A stretch of DNA of 64,000 nucleotides, taken from positions 60,184 to 124,183 of IMG/VR virus record IMGVR_UViG_3300023184_003735; one strand, given 5' to 3'. Source of the DNA: a virus. Positions within the stretch are counted from its first letter, which is position 1. Each line of letters begins with the position of its first letter. A program made the position numbers and the translations under genes. The notes under the pieces were generated by a model, which was not told the origin of the DNA, did no database searches, and was given only the letters and a program-made list of their open reading frames with translations. Positions 17,559 through 25,488 of the stretch are shown here, piece by piece.

Positions 17559-18826
17559 TACTCGGCCTCGTCGTAGTAGGCATATTGCCCCCAAGGTGGC
17601 TCAATAGTTGTGGTACCATGCAAGATCCAAACAGTATCTGCATAGTTCTCATCACCCCACGAACCAAACGGGTAGCCGTCTGTAAACACAACCAGTCGCT
17701 TGGGCTCGATTTCATTGTCTTTCAAGTACTTGAAGATACAATCAAAGTCAGTACCACCACCACCTGTTACTTCGTAGTCACAGATGTCTTCCAAGTTGTC
17801 TGAGTCATATTGTGCAGGGTTGTATGCATCAGTATCAAACGTAATAACGTGAATACGATATGCAGGGAACGAATCCATAATGCCTTGGATCTCGCCCAAG
17901 AAGTCTTTCAACATCTTTTCGCTAATACTGCCCGAAGCATCCAGCGCAACAGCAATATCAATCATGGGATCCAGTTTCATTCCCGGCATCACAGCATCCA
18001 TGTGCCAACCTTTACGGCTGGCCCGCATCCAAGTGTAATCTGATTTGATAGTGCTTTCTAATTGCATACGCAACAATTCGCGCCAGTTCATCTTGGGTTC
18101 GGTCATGTCTTGTATAAGACGCTTGACACCCGCTGGGATATTGCCTGCACCGTCCACTGTAGCGGCCGCCGCCAACATGGCCTCTTTGATCTCGTCTTTG
18201 ATGGCTTGTCGTTCTTCGGGTGTTAGTTTGGGACGACCTTTGCCTTCTTTCTCGTCCCCGTTACCATCATTGTCACCCTCACCATCCATGTGCTCGTCAA
18301 TCATTTTGTCTAGCAAATCTGACAAATTAATTTTATCTGCTTTTTCGTACAACTGGTCATAGATCTCTTCTGAACTAAGGCCGTCATACTTGCGATCAAA
18401 CAAACAAGGCACTGACGTAATCATGTCACCTACCTTGTGTTTTACCAAGTCGCCGTTCACAGCAAAGTCGTTAGCAATGTTCCACAACTGTGGATCACGA
18501 TCGCCTCTACGTCCAAAGTGATCATAAACACAATGCAGGACCTCGTGTCCAAACAAGAACTCAATCTCTTTGGGCTTGAGCATTTTGATAAAGCGAGTGT
18601 TGTAATAGAAGTTTCTGCCGTCTGTTGCGGCAGTGGCACACCACTCGTCAGCATTGACCAATTTCAAACGAGTAGCAAGGTTGCCAAAGAAACTGGCCTT
18701 TAACAACAGGCCCACACGAGCAGTTATTAATTGTTCACGCACAATTTTGTCAAGTTTGGTGTCCATGGGTCCAATAAGATCTTTGAACTTATCAGACTCT
18801 TTTTTGTTTACTGTACTGGTAGTCAT
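17558..18826 (-). CDS. VWA-domain metallopeptidase-like protein (DUF2201 type)
   Basis: The N-terminal half carries a zinc-metallopeptidase-like HEVLH motif (residues 94-98). The centre is a highly acidic and basic linker (DGEGDNDGNGDEKEGKG, about 184-200). The C-terminal half is a von Willebrand A domain with an intact MIDAS start, DASGS (about 301). In bacteria and large phages such proteins pair with a MoxR AAA+ ATPase to remodel or assemble protein complexes, and the MoxR gene is three genes upstream at 19547. A sigma70-like promoter at 18853-18881 and the site AAAGGA precede the ATG. Confidence 0.88.
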   Translation of the reverse strand: MTTSTVNKKESDKFKDLIGPMDTKLDKIVREQLITARVGLLLKASFFGNLATRLKLVNADEWCATAATDGRNFYYNTRFIKMLKPKEIEFLFGHEVLHCVYDHFGRRGDRDPQLWNIANDFAVNGDLVKHKVGDMITSVPCLFDRKYDGLSSEEIYDQLYEKADKINLSDLLDKMIDEHMDGEGDNDGNGDEKEGKGRPKLTPEERQAIKDEIKEAMLAAAATVDGAGNIPAGVKRLIQDMTEPKMNWRELLRMQLESTIKSDYTWMRASRKGWHMDAVMPGMKLDPMIDIAVALDASGSISEKMLKDFLGEIQGIMDSFPAYRIHVITFDTDAYNPAQYDSDNLEDICDYEVTGGGGTDFDCIFKYLKDNEIEPKRLVVFTDGYPFGSWGDENYADTVWILHGTTTIEPPWGQYAYYDEAE

Positions 18827-18852
18827 GTGTGTCCTTTGTTGCTTATGTGTAT

Positions 18853-18881
18853 ATTATAGCAGATCATGAATTATTCGTCAA
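18853..18881 (-). promoter_or_regulatory. Sigma70-like promoter for the VWA operon
   Basis: Minus-strand TTGACG (18876-18881), 17-base spacer ending in TGC, TATAAT (18853-18858). A leader of about 25 bases with AAAGGA precedes the VWA start codon. Confidence 0.75.
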
Positions 18882-18895
18882 GTAGTACTCAAGTA

Positions 18896-19180
18896 CTACC
18901 GATTCAAGTACTTGAGTTGAAACCATGATTGTGCTGATTCCGAGAAGAAATCCAAGTGTATCTGTTCCTCAGGGTATTTAAGTTGATACTCGCCTTCCGT
19001 CTTGCCACTTGAGATCCAGGTGGTATGGGATCTCCAACTGAAACCCAGTCTTTCACGCCTGGCATAACTGATGTTGATACTTTGCCCATATTCCTCTATT
19101 AGTCGTTTGCGAATAGGCATCCAATCCACAGGACTGTGAAAGATGATGAGATTCTTTTTTATGGTGATACGGGATGACAT
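18896..19180 (-). CDS. Hypothetical protein, 94 aa
   Basis: Basic, Trp/Tyr-rich soluble protein; nothing recognised. The ATG at 19180 (MSSRITIKKNLI) is preferred over 19192 because it keeps the overlap with the upstream gene short. The stop lies just before the VWA promoter, so this ends the preceding transcription unit. Confidence 0.5.
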   Translation of the reverse strand: MSSRITIKKNLIIFHSPVDWMPIRKRLIEEYGQSINISYARRERLGFSWRSHTTWISSGKTEGEYQLKYPEEQIHLDFFSESAQSWFQLKYLNR

Positions 19181-19488
19181 AGCAAAAACCAACTGAGTGT
19201 TTTGTCGTTGTCAACATAGATTCGATAGTCGCCGTATTTGACAGCATAGGCCCACACAAGATTGATATCATCAGGCTGAATTGCATCCGGATTGTGACGT
19301 GCATTGTGCAACATCCGGGCTCGGGTCTCAACGTCCTGGCTCCAGCCAAAGTTCTGATTGAACCAACGTCGGCAACGATCAAAGTCCAACACGCCAGTGC
19401 CTACGTTTATGCGACTAGAGAATTCTATCAAATAGTCATAACCATGTCGGCTATACCTATTGTCCATTTTGGTGACTTTGTATTTCAT
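19159..19488 (-). CDS. Hypothetical protein, 109 aa
   Basis: Unrecognised soluble protein with several Trp and Tyr residues and an internal DINLVWAYAVKYGDYRIYVDN stretch. Start is uncertain: 19488 is chosen, but ATGs at 19512 and 19467 are possible and none has a clear ribosome binding site. It overlaps the next gene. Confidence 0.5.
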   Translation of the reverse strand: MKYKVTKMDNRYSRHGYDYLIEFSSRINVGTGVLDFDRCRRWFNQNFGWSQDVETRARMLHNARHNPDAIQPDDINLVWAYAVKYGDYRIYVDNDKTLSWFLLCHPVSP

Positions 19489-19546
19489 ATAGAAAGGAGG
19501 GCAGTGCGACACAGCCCTGTGTATTTAACCACCACCCTCCTAAAAC

Positions 19547-20629
19547 TTAGGCGCTTGCCTGCAAGATGTACTTGCCGTAACGCTGGTGGAACTCGTCAAA
19601 GTTCTTCAACTTGGTTGGGAGGAAGGGCAAGTCGTATGTGGTCAACGCAATTCTAGCACCCATCACAGTCAACTCAGTCTCAAAGTTCTTCATCATGTAA
19701 CCCAGGAAGTTATCAGCCATCTCATGGAACTTCTTGTCTTCTACCTTGTTCTCAATAGCACCCTTGAGTTCATAACACATGGAGATCACCAAACTGTACA
19801 TGGCACTCACCTCTTTGACTTCCAGTGTCTTGACCTTGCCCGATAAGATGTCTGCTGGGTTAGGCATGCGGCCTGCAACCTTTTTATGCGCCATGAACTT
19901 CACAGCAAGACCTTCGCCTACAGTACCTGCAATCAGGTTCATTGTGGTGTCGTCGTCATCGTTTTCGTCCAACAACTGGCTCACAAAGGTCCAAGAGCGT
20001 GGTGTAGCAAATGCACGGCTGGCACTCTTGGCGTCAAAGTCGTACAGGTCCTGCTTGGCAAAACTCAAGTAACCCACCACGTCTTTGTGAACGCGATTGT
20101 TAACTGCCCACTCTTGCCAAGATGCAAAGTCCACCTTCATTTCTTGGTGAATAAAGCGATTTGCCAAGGGAGTTGGCATGCGATATGTAACGCCTTTGTC
20201 GCTCTCACGGTTGCCAGCGGCCACCATCACAACATTGTCGGGTAACCGATACTTGCCAATACGTCGATTCAAAATCAACTGATATGCGGCACTCTGAACA
20301 GACGGTGCGGCACTGTTAAGTTCGTCCAAGAACAACACCACAATAGGGAACTGACTGGCAGTTTCTTCATCGGGCAGTTCCACTGGGGGAGCCCAATCCA
20401 TCTTGCCAATGTCCTTGTTGTAAAACGGAATACCACGAATGTCTGTGGGCTCCATTTGGCCTAGTCGCAAGTCAATCATCAAGCCGCCAAGTTCGTTGGC
20501 AATGCCTTCCACAAGTTCGGATTTACCGATACCTGGAGGACCCCACAAGAACAAGGGACGTTTGACTCGGAATGCTTTGAGCAAAGATTTTTTTGCTTGA
20601 AGCGCGGTGACTGTACGGGATTCTGACAT
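19547..20629 (-). CDS. MoxR-family AAA+ ATPase
   Basis: Walker A GPPGIGKS (residues 30-37), Walker B VLFLDELN (about 98-105), and an AAA sensor region AAGNRESDKG place it in the MoxR group. Length 360 aa. MoxR ATPases act as chaperones or metal-insertion motors with VWA proteins; the partner gene is at 17558. In T4-like and jumbo phages the pair is common but its role is not settled. A sigma70-like promoter (20660-20688) lies just upstream. Confidence 0.92.
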   Translation of the reverse strand: MSESRTVTALQAKKSLLKAFRVKRPLFLWGPPGIGKSELVEGIANELGGLMIDLRLGQMEPTDIRGIPFYNKDIGKMDWAPPVELPDEETASQFPIVVLFLDELNSAAPSVQSAAYQLILNRRIGKYRLPDNVVMVAAGNRESDKGVTYRMPTPLANRFIHQEMKVDFASWQEWAVNNRVHKDVVGYLSFAKQDLYDFDAKSASRAFATPRSWTFVSQLLDENDDDDTTMNLIAGTVGEGLAVKFMAHKKVAGRMPNPADILSGKVKTLEVKEVSAMYSLVISMCYELKGAIENKVEDKKFHEMADNFLGYMMKNFETELTVMGARIALTTYDLPFLPTKLKNFDEFHQRYGKYILQASA

Positions 20630-20659
20630 GGGCTGTGCCTTTCAAGTTAATAAGTCTAT

Positions 20660-20688
20660 ATTGTAGCAGAAGTTGATTTTGTGGTCAA
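20660..20688 (-). promoter_or_regulatory. Sigma70-like promoter for moxR
   Basis: Minus-strand TTGACC (20683-20688), 17-base spacer ending TGC, TACAAT (20660-20665). The -35 box overlaps the stop of the 57-aa HTH-like gene. Confidence 0.75.
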
Positions 20689-20858
20689 CTGTTTATTGTA
20701 GCAAAAGGGCTGAGAACTTCTTCAGGTTCTTCAACTGCCTTGGGCTTTTCGTAAACCCAACTAACTGGAATCTCCAGTTCTCGGGCAATCTCCATTGCAG
20801 TCCGGCCTTTCTCCAGCAGGTACCGAATGTCCAAATCAAGTTCGCTCATTCTACTCAT
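20685..20858 (-). CDS. Small helix-turn-helix-like protein, 57 aa
   Basis: The ATG is preceded by GGAGAACCCG. The 57-aa product has SELDLDIRYLLEKGRTAMEI and ARELEIPVSWVYE, which reads as a homeodomain/sigma-like helix-turn-helix (helices about 5-17, 21-29 and 31-38), followed by an acidic tail. A small DNA-binding regulator is a reasonable guess; similar small proteins occur in T4-like phages. Confidence 0.65.
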   Translation of the reverse strand: MSRMSELDLDIRYLLEKGRTAMEIARELEIPVSWVYEKPKAVEEPEEVLSPFATINS

Positions 20859-20873
20859 CGGGTTCTCCTTAAA

Positions 20874-21113
20874 TTACGCTGGTACTCGAGCATCCATCAT
20901 TTCTGACAGGATGAATTTGGCAATGTTCATGTGCTTGCGAACATACTCAACTGAACTGGGGCCAGTGCCCATGGACATCATTTCTTGGCAGTCGCTCATG
21001 ATGCCCATCACAACCATTTCAAGACCTGAACACTGGGCTGTAATACTTTGCATATACTGTTCACGGATCTCTTGTTCTGTGATACCGTAGCACTTGTTTT
21101 CAAATTCTGTCAT
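20874..21113 (-). CDS. Small conserved phage protein, 79 aa
   Basis: Met-rich helical protein (MTEFENKCYGITEQEIREQY...) ending in ILSEMMDARVPA. I recall close relatives in T4-like phages but no function. Preceded by AAAGGAGCCCCAA and by a sigma70-like promoter at 21144-21172. Confidence 0.7.
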   Translation of the reverse strand: MTEFENKCYGITEQEIREQYMQSITAQCSGLEMVVMGIMSDCQEMMSMGTGPSSVEYVRKHMNIAKFILSEMMDARVPA

Positions 21114-21143
21114 TTGGGGCTCCTTTTGTGTTTGTATGTGTAT

Positions 21144-21172
21144 ATTATAGCAAATTGGGATTTATTGGTCAA
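21144..21172 (-). promoter_or_regulatory. Sigma70-like promoter
   Basis: Minus-strand TTGACC (21167-21172), 17-base spacer AATAAAT...TTTGC, TATAAT (21144-21149), upstream of the 79-aa gene. It is nearly identical to the promoters at 33474 and 45042, defining a recurrent phage promoter class. Confidence 0.8.
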
Positions 21173-21402
21173 CCAAATGCTTTGGCTAGTCCAGATGCCC
21201 CAATGCACAAGGCCACAATGTTCACCATCAACTGTGGCCGATTTGCAACACGTATGGTCCAGGCCATAAACAAAATTGTGCCTATAAAAAAGGCAAGAAT
21301 ATTGTAAGGATAAGCCTCAGGGCCCACGGCGTTGAGACTGTGGCCTGCAATGATAAACACTGCTCCGGTCCACTGTAGTATTTCATTGATTTCTAATTTC
21401 AT
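21169..21402 (-). CDS. Small membrane protein, 77 aa
   Basis: Two to three hydrophobic segments (about residues 10-24, 33-50 and 57-75), so an integral membrane protein. A promoter (21409-21437) ends 6 bases before the ATG, predicting a leaderless mRNA. Function unknown. Confidence 0.65.
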   Translation of the reverse strand: MKLEINEILQWTGAVFIIAGHSLNAVGPEAYPYNILAFFIGTILFMAWTIRVANRPQLMVNIVALCIGASGLAKAFG

Positions 21403-21408
21403 GTTATT

Positions 21409-21437
21409 ATTATAACCGATCTTGAATATTTGGTCAA
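21409..21437 (-). promoter_or_regulatory. Sigma70-like promoter, leaderless type
   Basis: Minus-strand TTGACC (21432-21437), 17-base spacer, TATAAT (21409-21414), then AATAAC and the ATG of the 77-aa membrane gene. Transcription would begin at the start codon. Confidence 0.75.
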
Positions 21438-21445
21438 GTCAAAAA

Positions 21446-21470
21446 AAAGCCCTACATGTAGTAGGGCTTT
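21446..21470 (-). terminator. Intrinsic terminator after the phosphoesterase gene
   Basis: Inverted repeat AAAGCCCTAC / GTAGGGCTTT with a 5-base loop. On the minus strand it is followed by a run of T (complement of 21441-21448), so it ends transcription of the 201-aa phosphoesterase gene. Confidence 0.85.
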
Positions 21471-21492
21471 GGTAGTACTCTAGTATTACTTT

Positions 21493-22098
21493 TTACATAG
21501 TGGGTCCGTTGCCACTTTTAAACCCCAACACACCACCTTCTGCTTCGATGCGTCGGTAAACGTCTTCCAACAAGATGGGTGCAAAGTCTGTTTGTTCCAC
21601 ACAAACGCAATGGTAGCGTGGATCGATTTCGGTTCCGTACAAGATTTCGCCAGTACGGGCATCTACACCACGTGCCTTCTTCACACGACTAGCGTGTAAG
21701 TGTCCGTGAATATTACACCCAAATCTACCAAGACTTGCTTCGTGTATAGGAATGTGACTCAAAATAAGTCCGTTCATCACATGGTATGCACGTAACTCAC
21801 GAAAGTATTCGCGGTATTCGTCATCACGGAAGATGTCATGGTTGCCACGGATCAACACCTTGTCGCCGTTCAAGCGAGCCAATGTAGGCAATGCCTTACG
21901 ATTGATCACAACGTCACCCAGGTGATACACCTTGTCGTTAGGACGCACACGGTCGTTCCAGCGCCGGATCATTTCTTCATCCATCTCGTCAGGATCCGTC
22001 CAGGGACGCAATTTCACTTCGGGATCGTCTGGGTGGGTGAAGCGACAGACACCGGCATGACCAAAGTGTGTGTCACTGACTAAAAATACTGCTGGCAT
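21493..22098 (-). CDS. Calcineurin-like metallophosphoesterase
   Basis: All metal-ligand motifs of the family are present: SDTHFGH (D9, H11), HLGDVV, RGNHD and later SHIPIH and NIHGHLH. At 201 aa it matches small phage and bacterial phosphoesterases, which may act on phosphoproteins, nucleotides or RNA ends. It has its own promoter (22124-22152), a good ribosome binding site (AAAGGAG) and a terminator, so it is monocistronic. Confidence 0.92.
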   Translation of the reverse strand: MPAVFLVSDTHFGHAGVCRFTHPDDPEVKLRPWTDPDEMDEEMIRRWNDRVRPNDKVYHLGDVVINRKALPTLARLNGDKVLIRGNHDIFRDDEYREYFRELRAYHVMNGLILSHIPIHEASLGRFGCNIHGHLHASRVKKARGVDARTGEILYGTEIDPRYHCVCVEQTDFAPILLEDVYRRIEAEGGVLGFKSGNGPTM

Positions 22099-22123
22099 CT
22101 TGTGCTCCTTTCTCTATTTTGTA

Positions 22124-22152
22124 ATTATAACATTTTGCTGATATTTGGTCAA
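22124..22152 (-). promoter_or_regulatory. Sigma70-like promoter for the phosphoesterase
   Basis: Minus-strand TTGACC (22147-22152), 17-base spacer, TATAAT (22124-22129). It begins within the last codons of the DUF2452-like gene. Confidence 0.75.
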
Positions 22153-22634
22153 TCAGTAGAAAGTACTACTTCTTGCCAGGTGTGATCTCCCATGTACTTG
22201 ACTTGCATTATGTACTGGTAGTCCTCTGGCACTCCGGTGTTCCAGTCATCGGGCCCGGTCACAACCAATAGATTTTTCTCATGACGTTTGTGCCATACCA
22301 ACCAATAGCAGTTGCCCATGACAATTTGAAAATTGTATTCGGCAGCATACACAGCATCAGTCACTTCCAGTCTGCGCCGGATGTCATCTGCTTGTTTTTG
22401 TAGTACGGTGACCAGTTCAACTATGCGATCATATTCTTGCTGGGCATACATCCTGGCATGATTGATCATGAGATCTTTTTGTTTTTCTACAGGTACTAGA
22501 TCAAACTTGGGACCTAGTGTACTGGTGGCGTAAGGTGTTACATTTCTGTTGAAAAAATGTACCAAGGTGTTGCCAGTCGCAACATCAAAACTTTCACGAC
22601 CCTTGGCTGAGTTTGGCTGATCAGAATCCGCCAT
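22149..22634 (-). CDS. DUF2452-family protein
   Basis: The 161-aa product matches what I know of DUF2452: a helical segment with ARMYAQQEYDRIVELV, then YNFQIVMGNCYWLVW and VTGPDDWNTG, and an ending with GDHTWQEV. Function of the family is unknown. The start at 22634 (MADSDQPNSAKG) is preferred over 22694, which would run far into the omega-like gene. It overlaps that gene by 14 bases. Confidence 0.7.
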   Translation of the reverse strand: MADSDQPNSAKGRESFDVATGNTLVHFFNRNVTPYATSTLGPKFDLVPVEKQKDLMINHARMYAQQEYDRIVELVTVLQKQADDIRRRLEVTDAVYAAEYNFQIVMGNCYWLVWHKRHEKNLLVVTGPDDWNTGVPEDYQYIMQVKYMGDHTWQEVVLSTD

Positions 22635-22914
22635 GTTCCCGGTAGCGACGACGTGGTTCAATGTCCAACTGCTTGTACAGATACTCACGACCAATTAGTC
22701 GGTGTTCGATCTCTTTGAGAGCAGTTACTACTGCACTGTGTTTAGGACCATCAATCTTTGGTCGGTCGCCACGACCTAGTTCTCTGGCACGACGAGCACC
22801 GATCAGCACTAGGTCGTAACGATTCTCTACAGCCTCAACTGCGGCCTCATTGCTGAGTCCTAGTGTTGATTCATATGCAAGTGCGTCTTGGATGTCTTGG
22901 ACTTTATTCATCAT
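22621..22914 (-). CDS. RNA polymerase omega-subunit-like protein
   Basis: The segment NRYDLVLIGARRARELGRGD (about residues 31-50), then KHSAVVTALKEIEHRLIG, reproduces the conserved core of bacterial RpoZ (omega), where NRFxLVLxAAxRARQL is followed by ALREIExG. Omega binds the beta-prime subunit and helps RNA polymerase assembly and sigma/ppGpp control. A phage copy could replace or compete with host omega. It is 97 aa, close to host omega, and lies in an operon of unknown small genes. Call rests on motif reading only. Confidence 0.75.
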   Translation of the reverse strand: MMNKVQDIQDALAYESTLGLSNEAAVEAVENRYDLVLIGARRARELGRGDRPKIDGPKHSAVVTALKEIEHRLIGREYLYKQLDIEPRRRYREHGGF

Positions 22915-23209
22915 CTTCCTTTGTTGTTAAACCATTTGAATGTGTATCGCGAATCACTTCCATGTTTTGGAACAGTCGCTTTTCTTGTTGTGTTAATCTA
23001 TCTTTGTGTGTCTTGCGTGGATTTCCACAGAGATAACATTGGGGGTTACCACAGTCCATGGCATGATGCTTGGCCAATCTATGGGTTTGTTTGATGTTAC
23101 GCTGGTTGTATGTTGCATGGCTTTTGGCAATTTTTACTTGCCTTGAAATTGCCACATCTGTTTTGTGACGACGTTTGGAGTTTAGGTATCGGGCTAGATC
23201 GTTGCTCAT
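22904..23209 (-). CDS. Conserved phage hypothetical with CxxC-type zinc motif, 101 aa
   Basis: Very basic N-terminal half (helical, His/Lys/Arg-rich), then DCGNPQCYLCGNPRK with three Cys (53, 58, 61) suited to metal binding, followed by LTQQEKRLFQNM. I recall relatives in phages and bacteria but no function; RNA or DNA binding is possible. It is first in the operon with the omega-like gene. Confidence 0.65.
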   Translation of the reverse strand: MSNDLARYLNSKRRHKTDVAISRQVKIAKSHATYNQRNIKQTHRLAKHHAMDCGNPQCYLCGNPRKTHKDRLTQQEKRLFQNMEVIRDTHSNGLTTKEDDE

Positions 23210-23233
23210 ACAGTTATTTAATAATGTAGGACT

Positions 23234-23262
23234 AGTATAACATAATCCTACATCATTGTCAA
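23234..23262 (-). promoter_or_regulatory. Sigma70-like promoter
   Basis: Minus-strand TTGACA (23257-23262), 17-base spacer, TATACT (23234-23239). It drives the zinc-motif, omega-like and DUF2452 genes; the -35 box overlaps the ahpD stop region. Confidence 0.7.
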
Positions 23263-23765
23263 CTGTTTAGAACTTTTGCAACCGAATTCATTACTGCCGC
23301 GATTCTGCCAATATCTCTTAACTGCTCGACAATATAACCCATAGTCTTCAAGCCATCGTAATGGGCTTTCACGCAGAACTCGCATTTGCCCACAATGCTT
23401 GCAGCCAAACTGAATGCTTCAAAGTTAGACTTTGTAGTTCCACCATGGCTAGCAATCGCGTTCATGCGTAACTGTGCAGGTAAACCTTTTAGAGCCGGGT
23501 CGTCGGCCATTTCAACGTAGGGGTACCAGACGTTGTTTTGGGCCATGATGCTGGCTGCTGTCATTGCTGACTCTGCGTGTACTGGAGCATCTGCCAAAAT
23601 TACTGATAGTATTTTACCGTTGCCAGTCGCGGCCAGTGCGGCCACAGCACAACCCATGGCCACATCAGGATCCAATGTGCTACGCAAAAGTACAGCATCA
23701 AGATTTAACTTGGTGTCTTTTGCGTAGTCTGGCAACGCGCCTTTTACTGATTCAATAAAACTCAT
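23259..23765 (-). CDS. ahpD: AhpD-like alkylhydroperoxidase
   Basis: The 168-aa protein matches the AhpD family end to end: LPDYAKDTKLNLD near the start, NNVWYP and MNAIASHGGTTKSNFE in the middle, and the redox CxxC with proton-relay His in GKCEFCVKAH (C128, C131, H135). AhpD reduces AhpC with electrons from lipoyl proteins. Its partner AhpC is encoded two genes upstream (24402-24941), so the phage carries a complete AhpC/AhpD pair, as in mycobacteria. Confidence 0.88.
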   Translation of the reverse strand: MSFIESVKGALPDYAKDTKLNLDAVLLRSTLDPDVAMGCAVAALAATGNGKILSVILADAPVHAESAMTAASIMAQNNVWYPYVEMADDPALKGLPAQLRMNAIASHGGTTKSNFEAFSLAASIVGKCEFCVKAHYDGLKTMGYIVEQLRDIGRIAAVMNSVAKVLNS

Positions 23766-23766
23766 T

Positions 23767-24402
23767 TTAATATCTCCCTGATGCTAATACGATTTGACAA
23801 ATATGTTCCAATCGCTCAATATGTTCAAAGGCTCGCCATGGACTTGTATCAACTGAAACAATACCATGCCCTTTAATACCTACAATATCATAGGCAATGT
23901 TACCATCAAAATCAAGTTCTAATTTGCGATGGCACTCATCTGCCAATTCTTGACTGATTGGAGGAACATCACCTACGTTAAATGCTACCTTTGTATATCT
24001 GCTGAGTTCCGGAAACTCTTTAGCAATTTCACCTAACTCAATGCCAGCATGCATTGCGGCAACACAATAGGTGGGATGGAAGTGCATTACCACACGAACA
24101 TCTGTACTATGTTGACCCATCTTCTTTTGTAAACCAAAATGAAGTGGAAGTTCACCACTGGGTTTTAAATTGGCACTGATATCACTATATGGAAGTTCTA
24201 TAGCATTCCAACGCTCAATGGGTTGATACATAATACCAATTTTCTTAAACTGGTCAGGTTGCATAGTCTGCTTACGAACGCCACTGGGTGTGATATAAAA
24301 GTGATCACGATCGTGATGACGAATACTTACATTGCCATCACGACTGGTAATCCAGTTGCGCCTATATGCTTCAACCATTGTGTCGCATATGGTTTCTAAC
24401 AT
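23767..24402 (-). CDS. Class II aldolase/adducin-family protein
   Basis: Members cleave or epimerise sugar phosphates (fuculose-1-P, ribulose-5-P) or dehydrate methylthioribulose-1-P, using Zn held by three His. Here GNVSIR (about 24-29), TPSGVRK, the MHFHPTYC zinc motif (His about 105-107), and KGHGIVSV (His about 178) are present. Length 211 aa is typical. It sits between ahpC and ahpD with a 1-base overlap, so the three are one operon. The substrate is not clear. Confidence 0.88.
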   Translation of the reverse strand: MLETICDTMVEAYRRNWITSRDGNVSIRHHDRDHFYITPSGVRKQTMQPDQFKKIGIMYQPIERWNAIELPYSDISANLKPSGELPLHFGLQKKMGQHSTDVRVVMHFHPTYCVAAMHAGIELGEIAKEFPELSRYTKVAFNVGDVPPISQELADECHRKLELDFDGNIAYDIVGIKGHGIVSVDTSPWRAFEHIERLEHICQIVLASGRY

Positions 24403-24941
24403 TACAAGGTCTCGCCGCCTACTGTACGGTTACATGCACACAATTCTCCAGTCTGCAATGCGTCTAATACACGCAATGTTTCTTCTGGGCTACGACCCAC
24501 GTTCAAGTTGTTAACTGTGACGTGTTGGATTTCATTGTTGGGGTCAATGATGAATGTTGCACGTAGTGCGGCACCTGCTGGAGCATAGAACACACCCAGT
24601 TGTTCAATTAATGATAACTCACCACGCTGTGTGTCAGCAAACTGATGGTGGGTGATCTTCTTAAGATCTTCATGTGCTGTTTGCCATGCCACTTTGCAAA
24701 ACTCATTGTCTGTTGAACCGGTTAACAAAATAGCATCACGGTCGGCAAAGTCCGTGGCCAACCGGTCATAGGCCACAATCTCAGTTGGGCACACAAATGT
24801 AAAATCTTTTGGATAGTACACAATCACTTTCCACTTGCCTTCGAATGATTCGTCAGTAATGGTATAAAATGCGTCTTGGGGTTGTCCAGGTTTCACGCCA
24901 GTGACAGCAAATGGTGTTAACTTATCGCCTACAGTTTTCAT
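24402..24941 (-). CDS. ahpC: AhpC-type peroxiredoxin
   Basis: The peroxidatic Cys51 lies in the DFTFVCPTE motif and resolving Cys in GELCACN (C168, C170), the mycobacterial AhpC arrangement with FIIDPNNEIQHV between them. It reduces peroxides and peroxynitrite; AhpD regenerates it. The start at 24941 follows AAGGAG by 7 bases. An upstream in-frame codon at 24998 lies inside the promoter. Phages gain protection of the infected cell from oxidative stress. Confidence 0.93.
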   Translation of the reverse strand: MKTVGDKLTPFAVTGVKPGQPQDAFYTITDESFEGKWKVIVYYPKDFTFVCPTEIVAYDRLATDFADRDAILLTGSTDNEFCKVAWQTAHEDLKKITHHQFADTQRGELSLIEQLGVFYAPAGAALRATFIIDPNNEIQHVTVNNLNVGRSPEETLRVLDALQTGELCACNRTVGGETL

Positions 24942-24986
24942 ATTTTCTCCTTGATTAATGAAACTCAGTGTTTGTACTGAGTCATT

Positions 24987-25016
24987 ATTATATAGCATAG
25001 GAGATGTCTAAGTCAA
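24987..25016 (-). promoter_or_regulatory. Sigma70-like promoter for ahpC-aldolase-ahpD
   Basis: Minus-strand TTGACT (25011-25016), 18-base spacer, TATAAT (24987-24992), 46 bases before the ahpC ATG. Confidence 0.65.
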
Positions 25017-25063
25017 GGCATTTTGCCATTGATTTTTTCTATGTTGACAATTGATTTTGTAAA

Positions 25064-25372
25064 TTATGTAGGATCAACTTGAGAACTGGTTATGTTACCA
25101 GGATAAGTTAAAGAGGTTGGCACGGTTTGCATTGTTTCAAGCCAGGCATTGGCAATTTCCAATGTGTCCCAGGAACGCACTACAGTTCTTGTACCAGTAT
25201 CATAATCTATGGTTTCACTAACAAGATTGTCTGTATCTGTTGGTATTCCTTGCGATTGAAAAAATTCAAGTAATGGTGGTTTTGATTTCAATGTAAATTC
25301 TCTCACCGTTTCGGCCATGACTTCTTGAGAATCTTGATAGGTAAATCTAAAAACTACGGTAGTTGTTGGCAT
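25064..25372 (-). CDS. Hypothetical protein, 102 aa
   Basis: Soluble beta-rich protein (MPTTTVVFRFTYQDSQEV...) ending in a Ser/Thr-rich tail; no family recognised. AAGGAGGCTAAT precedes the ATG. It lies between the tRNA array and the ahp operon and probably shares the array transcript. Confidence 0.6.
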   Translation of the reverse strand: MPTTTVVFRFTYQDSQEVMAETVREFTLKSKPPLLEFFQSQGIPTDTDNLVSETIDYDTGTRTVVRSWDTLEIANAWLETMQTVPTSLTYPGNITSSQVDPT

Positions 25373-25405
25373 ATTAGCCTCCTTAAGTTGATCATGTATT
25401 TATAC

Positions 25406-25482
25406 TGGCCGGCCCTGAGGGACTCGAACCCCCAACCTCCAGTTTCGAAGACTGGCACTCTAATCCATTGAGTTAAGGACCG
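25406..25482 (-). tRNA. tRNA-Arg (TCG)
   Basis: 77-base tRNA with CCA encoded. Acceptor CGGTCCT/AGGGCCG, anticodon loop CTTCGAA (anticodon TCG, reads CGA/CGN), canonical TTCGAGT T-loop. Confidence 0.93.
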
Positions 25483-25488
25483 TTTTGT

